A stretch of DNA of 64,000 nt from positions 110,839,163 to 110,903,162 of the forward strand of contig OX465284.1 of assembly GCA_949987705.1 (NCBI GenBank), written 5' to 3'. The notes under the pieces were generated by a model that did no database searches, was not told where the DNA came from, and worked only from the letters and a program-made list of their open reading frames with translations. The DNA comes from Thereva unica. Its lineage: Eukaryota > Arthropoda > Insecta > Diptera > Therevidae. Shown one piece after another: positions 1-11,610 of the stretch. The position numbers and the translations under genes were made by a program. How positions within the stretch are numbered: position 1 is the stretch's first letter; every line of letters begins with the position of its first letter.

Positions 1-2777
1 TGAGTTTATTTGAGAGCATACTTCGATTCAAATCAAAAACTATCAGAAAACATCATTTGGGACATACCTTTTTCAGCAAAAGCCGCATTTACGATTTTCC
101 CAATCTCTCTATACAAAACAGCTAATCCCACATTTCCACCCAAATGACAACTTATCGCTTTAGCAAAGCACCCATCCTTCCCCATAGTAAAATATCCTTC
201 CGCTCGTTTAATATTTTCATAACTTTGTTTTTACTGCCATAAGCACCCACACACAGACACACACACAGAAATGCGTCACACGCACACGATGAAACCCCTT
301 AAAAAATGACCACCAAGTAATAGTATAAATTTCCATTTTGCCCCCATTCCATTCCAGCCAGTGGAGGATGCTAAAACATACCAAGCCGCCGCCTTTTCAT
401 GGCAACAAAATTTATTGTCCTGCTGTCAGTCGAGATATCCTTGATAGGCTTTTTATGTCCTTCAACGTCTAAGGAAGCGAATTTCTATAAAAGCCAGAAA
501 ATGTGATGAATTTATTACGTAATGTGTATCTGTAGCTACTTGCACAAATAAAGTGCGTACACACGATATCATTTATTCGCCTATTACTATCAGATCCATC
601 CTGCGCTTTATCTACATGAAATCGATAGCCCAGCAGGACGGGATGGGGGCGGCGGCCTGCTCTCGGGAAGGATGTTATTTTAGTAAAAGGTCCTGGGTAC
701 CTCTTCAACGTTTGGGGACTTTAGTTTTTGTGTGTGCTTGACTGAAATTTATGTAAAAACGGGAGAGGCCATGATGTAACCGAATTTTTTTTTCTTTTTT
801 TTTTATTATTATAAATATTTTTATAATCCCTTCCAGCCAGGTCCTTGTAAAACTAGGATCAAAGAAATTAGTTGAGTCAAAATAATCTGCTGGGTGCTGT
901 GTGTGTGGGGAGCCGACGACTGCTGGGCAACAACCCCGACGGATGTTCAGTGACCTTTTAATATTTCGATACCCACCTCGTGAACGGGGGAACGTCACAG
1001 GTGGTGGCATTTTAATTTGACTTACAAAGCCGCCATATCTGGACCGTTTACTCACGCCGGCCTCCCCGTTTAGCATTTACAATAACGCAGCGGAAGGATA
1101 GACCTTAAAAGTTCAATAATGATCCCGATATACAAAAAAAAAACAGAATTTTTGTGTTCGATGGGAAATCCCCCCTTATCCCGATACAACCCCCAGCCTG
1201 CGCCATCATCCCATCGTCCTCCAGCGTTCTGTATCTCTACTGGAAATTTGGCAGTTGTTTGGGCCTGCGCCTGCTTTTCGCCACTAAAGTCCTTACAGCT
1301 GTACACTATCTCGTCCAGCCTGGATGTCTCCCTGTTCGTCCTTCCGCCCGCCCTGGAGCACCCTTTCGCTGTTGTATATATATCGGCTCGGAAAAATGTA
1401 GTATGCCGGCTCGGATAGGGAATTAGGTCTGTGCTGAATTTATCCAAAGCCAGTAAATTGGATTTCGTATAAACAGACGGACACAAGCAGCATACAATAA
1501 GATGCTCTCTTTCGGACGGGGGCGCCCTGGTATTAGTACGTTTCTTGGCCATAAGCTCTTGCCAGGACATGACCATTGTTGTCATTTATATTTGCCCCTT
1601 GGACCACGCTTGGCCTCTCGAATCCCATGCTTTTAGCATCGAGATGCTCACGAAAGATATACACTTACAGCGCACAAGAAGCAGGCCAGAATGTAGCCAT
1701 AATGTTTGCTCGTTGGATCTAGTAATTGAATGCATTTGTCCTGATTTAAGGAACCGAAGTCAATGGCGCTCGTGTGCCCCGAGGGATTGGAAAAGGGAAA
1801 AACAACGACGAGAAGGTAACCCATAAATAACCGCCTACTAGAGGAGAGCCCAGAGATTCCGCCTCATATCCAAGTCAGGAAAAATGCAAATTTCCCCCAC
1901 CCGGCCCCAAGCGGAGAGGGGCAATACTCATGAGCTATTCATCGTATTCTTAGAAGGAATCAATTTCGTCTTGGGAGTAGAAGAAGACGAACGCAAAAAA
2001 AACTACTATTTACCCAAGACCCCCATATTGGCTCCTTCGCAGTTTTAAGGGATTTTTATTCCCCTATTTCACAGCCTCCAGGGAATGAGAGTCTGTGTAA
2101 AACCCTTTAAAGGATCATTGTATTAACTAAAGGCAAAAAGGATTTTTCTCCCCGTTCTAACCGGTTCGGTCCGCAATACACCACCACCAGATACCAGAGT
2201 AACAAAGAAGTCGAAAAGTCATGAAAGTAAAAACAAACGGAGGCGACTTCTGGAAAAGGAAATTAGTTAAACAGTTAAGAAGACGAGAAGAAGTCATTAA
2301 TCTTCTTGGTCCTTTTCATTAAAAATAACTCAGCATCAACGTCGACGTTACATTGCGGATGGGTCTTAGCTGCTGGAATTCGGCTCTTCCAGAAATCCCT
2401 CCTGGAAAAGGAGGCGGAAGCCTGAAAAATCGGGCTTTAATTCCCTAATTTCGAAAGGCTCCAAAATTTTCAGTATTTTTTAAAGGATTTTAAGGGTTTT
2501 TTTTAGAACCGTATAAAAAAAGGGTGTTATTGTGACGAAACGCGACGGAGAAAGAAACGAACGAAGTGCTTTTAGTAAGTTCTCGTGGCGTTTTTTTTTT
2601 CGATTTTTACACCCCGCACCAAAACAGACGGGAATTGAGCGTGTGTTGTTGAGAATATAAATGAGACGATAATTTGCGATTTCAAACAAACAGAGTGACG
2701 TTGCTCGATTGTGGTGACCTGTGACTGTCACTGCGTATCAAAATAACGATTTTGAAACCGAAGTAATAAGAAAACTT
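1..2777. other. Unassigned intronic DNA
   Basis: No gene, conserved protein domain or repeat relationship is visible here. There is a CA-rich run around 243-272. The longest open frame in this stretch (171 codons, minus strand, 1070..1585) has low-complexity composition, no recognisable motif and no splice context, so I treat it as chance. The segment would lie in the intron upstream of the receptor exon at 20108. Confidence 0.5.
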
Positions 2778-3075
2778 GCCCGCACATAGCATGATACAGG
2801 CACGGTACGCCTGAGGAAAAACTCTACTTTTCGAAATACAGCTCGCTATAAGCATGTACCAATAAAACACAGGCGGGATAGTCCAAACGAAGCACGGTAT
2901 GCTAACACGTTTTAGACTAAAAGTAACAGAAAAAGGGGCTTAAAACGGACAATTATCGTGGTGACCATAAATCACGCCATTATCATTCTCAATAGACCCT
3001 TTCTTGTTCGATAGCGTAGGTCAAGCAGCATTGGGGGTGGTTGGTACTTAGTTGGGGGACTATTTTGAACAAAGG
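2778..3075 (+). repeat. 5S-rRNA-containing dispersed repeat, copy A
   Basis: Positions about 2950-3065 resemble arthropod 5S rRNA, with the internal-promoter (box C) end best kept: TCAAGCAGCATTGG followed by GGTACTTAGTTGGGGGAC. The preceding 170 bp (from GCCCGCACATAGCATG, through TATAAGCATGTACCAATAAA, to GGACAATTATCGTGGTGACC) match the same region of the copies at 9.5 kb and, reversed, 39.5 kb. The 5S-like part is therefore internal to a longer repeat. The 3' part is missing or diverged. A 5'-truncated LINE inserted just downstream. A working 5S gene is unlikely because the 5' half is heavily diverged. Confidence 0.75.
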
Positions 3076-3116
3076 CCTGGCGAACAGGACTTTCACTGCT
3101 AGTAAGATCGATTGGC

Positions 3117-4248
3117 TGCGGCAGCCTCAGCGATTCGGATGAGACGGGATGCCGCATGGCAGTCGTCAGGAGCCTTATATGGGCACATGAAGATCCTGGA
3201 TCGCATTAAAGGGATTAGGGAGCTCATGATTGAGGGATCACAAAAATGAGGGTGACCGAAAGGTATCATAAAACCCTCATAGGGAACGGAACGCTCCCGG
3301 AAGGGAGGCCGGAAGACATATATATCTTCACGGACGGATCCATGATTGACGGCAGAGCAGGTGCGGGAGTCTTCTCAGAGGACTTAAATCTGACTTGCTC
3401 TCTGGCTTTGGGGAATTACACCTCAGTCTACCAGGCGGAAATGCTTGCTCTGCTGCACGCGCTGGATCACATAAATGAGGGTCAGGTGCAGGGAAGAAGT
3501 ATCCTTATAGCACTGGACAATCAGGCTGTGATTAAGCGCATGAATCAGACAGAGATTAATGCGTCTCTGGCGTTGGAATGTGTCCAAAAACTGAACAGGT
3601 GTGCGAAAAAAACAACGTGACGCTAGCTTGGGTTAGAGGACATACAGGCATCGATGGGAACGAAAAGGCTGACAACCTGGCAAAACAGGGGTCAACCTCG
3701 GAATTCTGGGGACCGGAGCCATACTCTGCCATTGGCAGAGGGTTGGTAAGGAACTACATCGAGAAATGGGTCGCTGAGGAACACCGGAGACGGTGGGACG
3801 CTATGACCACGTGTAGGCAGGCTAAGATGGTGCTTACGTTGCCGATTACCGCAGCCAGAAGAAGGATCCTGCATATGCAAAGGAGAACCCTCAGATGGTT
3901 GGTGGCACTGATTACAGGACACGGATGTTTCAGGTATCACCTAAAAAGAATGGGAATTCTGGAGGATGACACCTGTCGGATGTGCCTGGAGGAACCTGAG
4001 ACGGCCACACACATAGTGTGTCACTGTCCGGCGGTGGCGAGAAAAAGGGCTGCCATAACTGGACTCCATTGGATGGAGGACATGAGGCAGACTCCCTTCA
4101 ATCAGCTGCTTGCGATAACTAGGGGAGTCGAAGCAAGGGAGCAATGGGACGACCCACTGCAACCCCAATAAGATGACTCTAGGCAGAGGGACGAAAAGGG
4201 ACCCGCAAATAGTGGTCTGATTCGATATCCCTCGAAAATCTATATATA
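3117..4248 (+). mobile_element. 5'-truncated non-LTR retrotransposon (I/LOA-like LINE) with 14-bp target-site duplication
   Basis: The direct repeat TAAGATCGATTGGC occurs exactly at 3103..3116 and 4249..4262, flanking 1,132 bp that contain the 3' end of a LINE ORF2 and end in a short TA-rich tail (CTATATATATA). This is the normal outcome of target-primed reverse transcription with loss of the 5' end. The coding content runs from the end of the RT region through RNase H to a C-terminal zinc-knuckle-like domain. It is one of the younger-looking insertions in the window because its reading frame is broken in only a few places. Confidence 0.88.
3118..4171 (+). pseudogene. LINE ORF2 C-terminal part: RNase H and CCHC-like domain, frameshifted
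   Basis: Coding similarity begins with AASAIRMRRDAAWQSSGALY (about 3121) and shifts frame near 3240 into the 3246..3620 frame. That frame carries the RNase H motif IYIFTDGSMID and QAEMLALLHALDHI. A second frameshift near 3600 leads into WVRGHTGIDGNEKADNLAKQ, the C-terminal RNase H motif. The end shows CRMCLEEPETATHIVCHCP, the cysteine/histidine motif found after RNase H in I, LOA and R1 type LINEs. Two frameshifts make it inactive. Exact clade assignment would need a tree. Confidence 0.88.
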
Positions 4249-4289
4249 TAAGATCGATTGGCATCTTCAAGCCTTTCAAGTCTGCTAGA

Positions 4290-4990
4290 AAGCACCACAT
4301 CTCCTTCAGAGGGGCTTGGAAGAGATCTTACCAATCCTACTGCCATTGTTCCGGGATAGCTTTGTGCTGGCCTATACTCCGAGGTGTTAAGGGAGGTTAG
4401 AGTCTATCCCAAAATCCGGGAGGAGATGGTATAGGAAGGCAAAATTCTATCAATCCATCAGCATCTCCTCCTTTCTCCTGAAAACGATGAAGAAGGTTTG
4501 AGACAAGCATGTTCATGTTCTAGTGAGAGACATCGACAGGTCCATCCGGGCCAAGGAAATCTTTCTCTGTGCTTTTACAGACATTGAGGATGAGTTTGCC
4601 AACTTTACTTTTGACGTAATTCGTCTAAAACGTCCAGTTTATTCAATCCGTGGCTCTAGGCACTGCCGCCACTGTTTTCAAGCTGAGGTACTCGCCTTCC
4701 AGGTGTGTGTTCAGACTTGTATTAATAGAGCTCTAAATAGCTCCCCTTTTTTCGAACAACTAAGCTGCCCGTTGGCCATTAACTCCTCCCACAAGGTGTC
4801 ATCACGTTCATGGTCTCTGGGCCACAAAGGTCGCGGACAGCGTAACTAGAGTAGGGAGTCACTTGTCGGTCCGGAAGTATAGTGTAGCCACGTAAGAGCG
4901 GCCATCGCAAATTCGGCCGACGACCAGCTGTTTCATCATAGCTGGACAAGGGCTCAGGGCGTTGGTCAAGCTAAAAGATTCAGTCTGTGA
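4290..4990 (+). pseudogene. LINE ORF2 fragment: RT joined to RNase H by internal deletion
   Basis: Reading across frames, 4430-4620 gives ISSFLLKTMKKV, then RAKEIFLCAFTDIEDEFANF, which corresponds to the RT motif region FLDIEGAFDN of I/LOA/Jockey-type LINEs. Only a few codons later FQAEVLAFQVCVQTCINRAL belongs to RNase H, followed by SLGHKGRG (compare PGHxGIxGNE) near 4820. The middle of the RT domain, including the catalytic YADD region, is therefore missing. Several stops and frameshifts are present. The first part of the RNase H may be lost with the deletion. Confidence 0.7.
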
Positions 4991-5924
4991 CAGTGAGGAG
5001 GAAATTGAGTCGCCTCCAACATGACTCCCAGGGAGATTTGAGACATGAATAGTTTCGGTCTCTTAACCCAGTCCTTTATGAGCTGTGCTGTTATTATAGC
5101 CTCCTTTGTTTTATTCCTCAGTTTTTCAATATTAATTTCAGAAACGCTTTGCTGGCTTAAGGCAGTTTTCCAGCAAATTCTTACATTTTAGTGCTCTCCG
5201 GCAGAAGGTCTGCGTTGAGTCGTTTACCGTTTATGATATCGCGTTGGACGTTTCTGATTGCTGCGATTTTGAGGTGAATAGTTGCTACTACCAAGTAGTT
5301 GTCCCTTCCAGTGTCTGCTCCCCTAAAGCCCCTGACATTCTCCAAAAGCAGTGCTATCACATTCCACGATCCGATTCGTGTTCTAGTTCGAAAAGCAAAG
5401 GTCGTCGTCGTGTGGTCCATCCAGCTACGAGGCATTGCTTACCGATTCGTAGCAATATTGTTTTATATGAGCGGGTTGTCGACTTAAAACTTTGGCTTAT
5501 GGCGCAGAGAACTCGTCATTCGGCCGTCTCTCTTAGTTCCTTCCGAAGAAGTATCCCAGAGGACACCTCAATGAGGTTGGATGAGGATTTTCTAACAGAG
5601 CTGGTAGGTGTTCGCCGCGTTGATAAAAGTGACCAATCGGTTTCGAGACCTTAGTATTCCTGGCTAGGATCTGGAGTACGTTGAAATCCTTTTGGAAAAA
5701 ACGTAACAGGACGGCTTTATAAACACCCTGGTTCTTTCTCCTTAAATCTAGGGCTACATACCACAATTACGAACTTGTTTGCCGATACGAACCGATGTTC
5801 CTGCGACATCTAACCAAATACAGTTCATTTGCAAATATCATTATTTAAGCAGTTTACGTCTGTCTGTCTGCAATATTGGCTTGGGCAGCGGATGTAAACA
5901 TTTTGATTTAGTGGCATCTCAACA
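4991..5924. other. Unassigned intronic DNA
   Basis: I see no recognisable gene or repeat. Short open frames occur on both strands (84-136 codons) but overlap each other and carry no motif I know. Part of this may be further decayed LINE sequence belonging to the neighbouring fragment. Confidence 0.4.
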
Positions 5925-6165
5925 CTTGCCCGCTCCTAGCCTGCAACAGGCACGCACGTGCAGCGTCAAATCACCTGCATGAAGCACGAAACGAACGAAG
6001 AAAATGGACAATTATATTGGTTACTGCAAAAGGTGCCAGTAGCATACTCAGTGGACCGGTTCTTGTTAGATTGCCTATGCCAAGCAGCATTGGACGAGGT
6101 TAGTACTTAGTTGGGGGACTGCTTGGTAAAGTGACACTCGCATTTGAAATGGTCGATGACGATTC
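5925..6165 (+). repeat. 5S-rRNA-containing dispersed repeat, copy B
   Basis: About 6045-6145 reads ACCGGTTCTTGTTAGATTG, CCAAGCAGCATTGG, then GGTTAGTACTTAGTTGGGGG and ACTGCTTGGTAAAGTGACAC, closely following the 5S rRNA order. The preceding segment starts with TTGCCCGCTCCTAGCCTG, as in copy C at 9.4 kb, but lacks most of the roughly 150 bp found between that point and the 5S part in copies A and C. It ends with the shared post-5S sequence GAAATGGTCGATG. Confidence 0.8.
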
Positions 6166-9089
6166 TATCTAAAGGTGCTTCTGTGTTTGTTATGTTTGCT
6201 ATTTCACTGCAATTCTAATACTCCGTCTGCCTTAGCGTTATAACACCATAAAATAAATAAAGTACAGCTATCAGCCCATTCAGTGATAAAAAATACATCA
6301 GTCATAAAAATTTAAGGCCGTACAAAAGCGCGAAATTCAATTGAAAGTCGATCAATTTGCGGATAACACTGGCGCTTGCATTCAATCCTGCAATGTCTCC
6401 GTATTTATCTAGTTCACGGCTGGTGTTAATTCGAATAGAAATATAGAAACCCCCGCCCGTCCGCCCAGCCCCGCTGCCGGTTATACTGCTCTACACGCAC
6501 TCACTTTTAATCAATCAAAAAGCGTCAATCGAACTTCTGGTGTCTGACGAATGGCCTCCCTCGACACTGATGGAGCTTCTCGTGCCGGGGGGGTTATTCT
6601 ATTGGAAATTGATACTTCGCCTCACATTCTGTCGCCTCCAGCCTCATTGTAAAAACGAAAAACGGGAAAAGGCCAATCGGTTGAGACATTTTCCGCCGCA
6701 TGGCAATAAAAAAATGAAAAAAAAAAACACACAACCGTTATTAATGCTTCGAACATGACAACACCATAATTTGTGGGTGGGGCAGCACTGACTGAATGTG
6801 CTGCCAGAGGTCACATAAGCGGTCGTCCTTGAGCGGGGCCAAATCGTATGAAAAATGATGCCATAAGAATGCTCAATTTTTCACACATCTGCCGGTGACA
6901 GAAAGTTTATTCTTCAAAAACAATTTTTTACAGGACATTAATCCTTCCAGGGGCCACCTTCTTCCTGTTAAACGGCCCCATTAATGTCCAGAGGAAGTTC
7001 TAATTTGCCACTTTCCGGGGTCCATTACAGGATACGCCGGGCAGGAGGCCCAGGCCAGCCGTTATAGCCGATTCGGCGGACCCTGTTCAGGAGGTTCCAG
7101 GCACCTCCCACCATCCCGATGTTTTCTAGTTTATCGTGTGAGTATTTGGATAAAGTGGACTAGAATTTATGCGCCCGAGTCCTTGTGTAGTTGTACCGTG
7201 CTACTGTGGCTAGAAATCAGACCTGGAAGGCTATAACTCGCCTAATTTCGTCCCTGGCTGGATTCTTATCCCCCGGAATGGCTCTGCTTGGATTAATCTT
7301 CATATTCGATAAGGACGTCGAGTGGCAGCTCGGTGGGTGACGTCGTTGGGAGCAAATATGCAAATGAGGAGAATTACCCTCGAGATGAGCCTTTTCCGGG
7401 GAGAGATTCTCTCTCAGGATAATCACCGATCTGGAATTAGTAGCAATGTAAATGCATTGTGGAGGGGGCGGAGCGGGCGGGGGGATAACAACGAGGACAT
7501 CCAGTGCAGAGCTCGTTCCGTTTTTGCGCCGAGTGAAAGAAAGACTCTTGTAATTAAGGATAATTTGCTGAGCGCGAACGAGGTGCACAGGAATTCCTGA
7601 TAATGTTATCTGGATATGCGCGAGAACAAGGATTTTCCACATCCATTTTTGAAATTATCTTTTGATACGTCGCGGCACATCCTTAATGCGGGCCGCACAT
7701 GATGGATGATGCAGCGGAAAGGAGGATTGCCAGTGGGCTGTGAACCAAGCGCTAAAATCCTTGTTTATGGAATCTTTTAAATTCTCCCTTAAGCAAAAAA
7801 CCGTCAAAGCGAAATATACTTACCGCAAGGCATCATCCTGGAGACTTGCTCTCTCATCATTCAAGGATTTCCGCGCGCATAGGCATAACGCACGACCTAT
7901 TAAGGCGCCCATAAATTGCCGGCAATTGCGGGGTGGAATGCTGCCTTGATGGTCCACTAATAAGATCTAACAGCGCCCGTTATGAATGTGCTGGAAGGGC
8001 CTGATATACTAATTACATTAAGTAATTTACTCCCACCGAACGGCCTAATGGTGTTTACGACGACTAGTCTCCGAGTCCTGCTGCTGCTCTGCTAGTAAAT
8101 CTGCCGCATCTCTGATATTGATTTCTGCCGCACTCCTGCTCCTTCGGGGCCCCGGGTGCTCAGTGTGTTAAGATGAAAAGCAATTGACTTGCGGTTCTTG
8201 AGCTCCTGTGTGTTTTTGTGCGCTGAGCTGCTCAAGTTCTTAATTCTTCCATTTTATAAACCGCAATACTCACGGCCAAAAAACACCCAGCTAACTTTCG
8301 CCTCGGGCTCCGCCCCGCACCCCATAGCCGGCTTTTTCAATATATATTCATTCCGACCCCCGACGCCCGAGCGCCTCGTGCGATGACTAGCAAGGCACTA
8401 AGCAAGAAACTTTTAGCGCAAACAAAATGTTTTGTGGTCCTGGCACAAAAAAGGGTTCTCCATCCTCAAGTTAAGCATGAAATTGATTTCACGATTGCCG
8501 TGGAAACAAAGTGTGAATCTACACCATGACCGCCTCAGCCGCTTTAAAGCCAAGCAGAAACAAAAACCGTCGGAGGTCCTCTCTCTGTTAAAAGCATCCT
8601 TAAAGTTCAAATCGAGGATTTTTTTATTGGGCCGTTAAATTTTTGTGGTATCCTTAATGCGGAAAGTTTAAGTAATGGTGGCCGCCTGCCGATTTTACTA
8701 GCAATAAAGGCGACATCAGGAGCAGCACAGGTCCTCGGGGGTGCGTGCGTCGAGGGGCGACCGAACGTCTTAAGCAGCGCTTACAGCCCCAATGGCCCTG
8801 TTGAGAATTGTAATTAAATCGATTGCTGTGCTTCAATTACGGAAATGCTTACTCAGTTTCTTCTTGTCCTCTGCTTTTATTGCCCTTCAATTAATTTCAG
8901 GGAAAACGGTTTTACTTTTTCTCGTGTTGTCTATGTTTTCTCCCTGGGAAGTTTGCGCTGCCACACACAAAAACAGAGCATCGAATTTTAGCGACGTTAT
9001 TACCGCAAAAAGAAGTCGTTCCCTGCTTTATCTGGGTGTTTACCAATGTTTAAGGACATTTTTATGAAAGGGATTTATTTTTATATTAG
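6166..9089. other. Unassigned intronic DNA
   Basis: About 2.9 kb without a recognisable gene, RNA gene or transposon. Short A-rich and G-rich tracts occur (for example 6710-6730 and 7463-7482). Open frames up to 141 codons exist on both strands, but they overlap each other and show no domain. This may include old single-copy intronic sequence of the receptor gene. Confidence 0.5.
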
Positions 9090-9466
9090 GGACAATAACA
9101 CGGTAAGCCATGAAAACATCCTTCGCATGTAACTTTTTTTATGTGACAGAATTAAGTTTAGGAGGTCACCCTTTGTACTCTGCTAGTCCGTCATATCGTG
9201 CAAGTCAATGTCCAGTAGGAGGCGTAATTCGACACATAGATGGATTATACGGTAGGTTAAATAGGGCTTGAAAGGGACTTGGAGAGAGGGAGATGGGCCT
9301 TGCGTTTGAGCTTTTGGATGTTGTACGAGTTCAGAAATACAGGCTGTGGGAGGTTGCTCCGCGAAGCTCTATACTGGCGTGTACGCGAAAAGTGCTGCGA
9401 GAAGAAACGAAGCGGCCTTCCCGAATAAAAATAAAACTCGCCCGTTCCTAGCATGAGTAGACACAT
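9090..9466 (-). pseudogene. Jockey-like LINE 3' end fragment
   Basis: The stretch is similar in order and wording to the 3' end of the longer Jockey-like copy at 39.66-39.87 kb: TAGTCCGTCAT, a tract of AGAGAGGGAGATG type, CCTTGCGTTTGA and ATGTTGTACGAG. On the minus strand it encodes a C-terminal ORF2 tail (SRTRQYRASRSNLPQPVFLN), typical of the short basic end of Jockey-clade ORF2. Only the last 70 or so codons and the 3' UTR remain. Confidence 0.65.
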
Positions 9467-9862
9467 TTGGCGTCAAAACGCCTGCACGAACAGGCACGTT
9501 ACGCCTAACTAAAGATTCTACTTTTCCAAATGCAGCCCGCTATAGGGACGTACCAATAAAAGACACAAAGAATAATCAAACCAAAATCAAATCAGAACCA
9601 AAATGAGAAAATTGAGGCTTTAAAAAATTGTATAGGACAAAAAAAAACGGCAATTATCGTTGTGATCAAAATAGTTGCCATTAGTATACTCAGTAGACCG
9701 GTTTTCGTTCGATTGTGTGGGTCAAGCAGCATTGAAACTGGTTAGTACGTAGTTGGGGGACCGCTTGGTAAAACGACACTCGCGTTTGGAATGGTCGATG
9801 CGGGTGCATTTATAGATGTCTACGCCTGTAGGTGAAGCGTGCAGACCTCTGGCGGGTGCATT
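9440..9862 (+). repeat. 5S-rRNA-containing dispersed repeat, copy C (longest plus-strand copy)
   Basis: The pre-5S body runs from CGCCCGTTCCTAGCATG to TTAAAAAATTGTATAGGAC. The 5S-like part occupies about 9652-9785, with ACCGGTTTTCGTTCGATTG, TCAAGCAGCATTG and GGACCGCTTGGTAAAACGAC. The conserved post-5S part starts with GTTTGGAATGGTCGATGCGG and continues to GTGCATTTATAGATGTCTAC. Because the body and tail both recur in the minus-strand copies at 38.5 and 39.3 kb, the unit is about 400 bp with the 5S-like block internal. The left end overlaps or abuts the Jockey fragment. Confidence 0.82.
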
Positions 9863-9895
9863 TTTAGATTTTCATGCCTGTAGCGGAAGCGTAAA

Positions 9896-10305
9896 AAAGT
9901 GGGTGATCCACCATTTTGTGTTGGCCGCCATATCGCATTTAAAATAACGTCACATAGCATATTATATTCTACTCGTCATACCCCTTTTTCGATACCTAGA
10001 ACAGTGGATTGTAAAGAAGAAAGTAATCCGCTATTTTGTGGTGGTCGCCATTTTGAATCTGAAATGACGTCACACAGCTAATTGTATTCTACCTATCAGA
10101 CCCCTTCATTTGATACCCATGGCGAGGGATTGTACAGAAAAAGGTAATGCACTTTTTTTGGTGGGCGTCATATTGTATTTAAAATAACGTCATATAGATT
10201 ACTGTATTGTACTCGTCATACTCTTTCATATGATACCCATGACGAGGTGTTTTAAAGAAGAAGGTAATCCGCCATTTTATGGTGGCAGCCATATTGGATG
10301 TACCA
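9896..10305. repeat. 120-bp tandem repeat, about 3.4 units
   Basis: The unit starts near AAGGTAATCCGCCATTTTGT and contains GGTGGTCGCCATTTTG, AACGTCACATAG, TTGTATTCTACTCGTCATA and TTTGATACCCATGACGAGG. The anchor CCATTTTGTG-type word falls at 9911, 10031, 10151 and 10271, so the period is 120 bp. A single related unit lies at 25.55-25.68 kb. The same vocabulary (GGCGGCCAT, CGACATGGGTATCAAATG) appears inside the hAT-like element at 11.6-12.5 kb, suggesting a link to non-autonomous DNA transposons. Confidence 0.85.
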
Positions 10306-10325
10306 TCAAATTTAATATACTTCGA

Positions 10326-10650
10326 GGATGGTCTGAAAAGTTTCCGACCTCAACGTGAAGATGGCAGCACTCGTCAATAAAAGGAATGTAGTTTTTGCAT
10401 CTTTTGACAATTACTCACCAAAGTTTCAGCCATTTTGGACGAACAGTTGTTATTTGACAGCGTTTGAGTGAGTCGATGTGAGTGTTTTTGTAAAAATGAT
10501 GAGTGAGTGAATGATGATGAAATAATGAGTTGGACTCTGTGTACGGGGACTTTGCACCATCATTTACTGCAGTGAAATTTTGTGTAGCTGAATTAAAGCG
10601 CGGCCATGAGAGCTTGAGAGACGATGAACTTTCGAAACTGCAACTACCGA
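10326..10650 (+). pseudogene. Mariner transposon 5' fragment with start of transposase
   Basis: ATACTTCGAGGATGGTCTGA followed by AAAGTTTCCGACCT looks like a mariner terminal inverted repeat. The next 180 bp resemble a mariner 5' UTR (TTTTTGCATCTTTTGACAAT). From 10527 the frame reads ELDSVYGDFAPSFTAVKFC, then VAELKRGHESLRDDELS, which corresponds to the helix-turn-helix region of mariner transposases. Similarity stops soon after, and no DDE core is present, so this is a deletion relic. Confidence 0.72.
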
Positions 10651-10695
10651 GGATTCTAGAACAGACATATGCAAAACACGGCTCAAGCCTAAACC

Positions 10696-11108
10696 TAATA
10701 TGACGTGCCGTAACGTAACTGTACGTAACCTAAAGTACGAGCGTGAGTGTTCATATGACATGGACCTAAATTGACGTAATAAACTTGACGAATGATCGTT
10801 AAATTCTTGCATATGTTACGTACGGTGCCGTAAGAAGAGCTTAAAAAGCAAGCACCCGTTAACGGCCAAGAAGGTCCCCAAGTAAGTTTTCGATTAAATT
10901 TCCTACTCTTATTTTGCTGAGCAGTTTTAAGCTGTTTATATTTCTGCCACAACTTCAATAAATCCAAGCAATCGCCTCAATTTGCATTTGCGGAATCCGT
11001 TTTACACTTGCCACCTGTCACGTTACGTTTTCATTTAAGGTCATGTGTCAAAATTACCTAACCAAGCTCAAATTCGTACAGTTTTTTACAGTACGGTATG
11101 TCATATTA
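10696..11108. mobile_element. MITE-like element with imperfect terminal inverted repeats
   Basis: The left end reads TAATATGACGTGCCGTAACG. The reverse complement of the right end reads TAATATGACATACCGTACTG. Inner parts (TGTACGTAAC and TTACGTACGGTGCCGT) add to the inverted structure. Length is 413 bp and there is no coding capacity. No target-site duplication is obvious. It directly follows the mariner relic but shares no sequence with it. Confidence 0.55.
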
Positions 11109-11610
11109 TGTTCAGACTTTAATTGTAATAGTTTCGTCGAGTTTACTTGAATTTAACGAAACTTTACTCAACGTCCGCTGTTTCCCTGGGTGCTTATTCT
11201 GAGTTAACCCAGAGTAAACTATGCATGGCCAGATTCATATGGACCAACAGCCAACCAACAAATATCTGCTGTTATCGTTTATTCTCGTATGGGCGTCCAA
11301 ATTTTCCAACCAACTGTATGTCAGAATGTTTTAGCTTATTACACCTACACTGATACTCTATTCATGAAAATAGGTTATATGGCTACAAAAATACAGGGAG
11401 ATATGTAAATGTCTACAAAAAAAAAAAAATTAAAACGCCCTAGCGGCTAAACGGTTACGATTTTCTCTGTGTCTCAATTTGTCGGTTCGCCACCGGATCA
11501 ACTATCCGAATGTTAGTTTTTGGTGTACAACTGGATCAATTCTCCGTGGCTAGTTCGTATATCCATCAGCCGATACCATTAGATCACAACTCTCCTATGT
11601 TCCTGTACAG

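Noticed and set aside
1070..1585. 171-codon open frame on the minus strand
   Set aside because: No recognisable domain, a skewed composition and no splice or promoter context. Frames of this length are expected by chance in 64 kb.
3246..4171. A cellular ribonuclease H gene
   Set aside because: The RNase H motif is followed by a LINE zinc-knuckle domain and the whole is flanked by a target-site duplication.
9652..9785. Functional 5S rRNA gene
   Set aside because: The 5' half is strongly diverged, and the same block is embedded in a longer dispersed repeat with six other copies.
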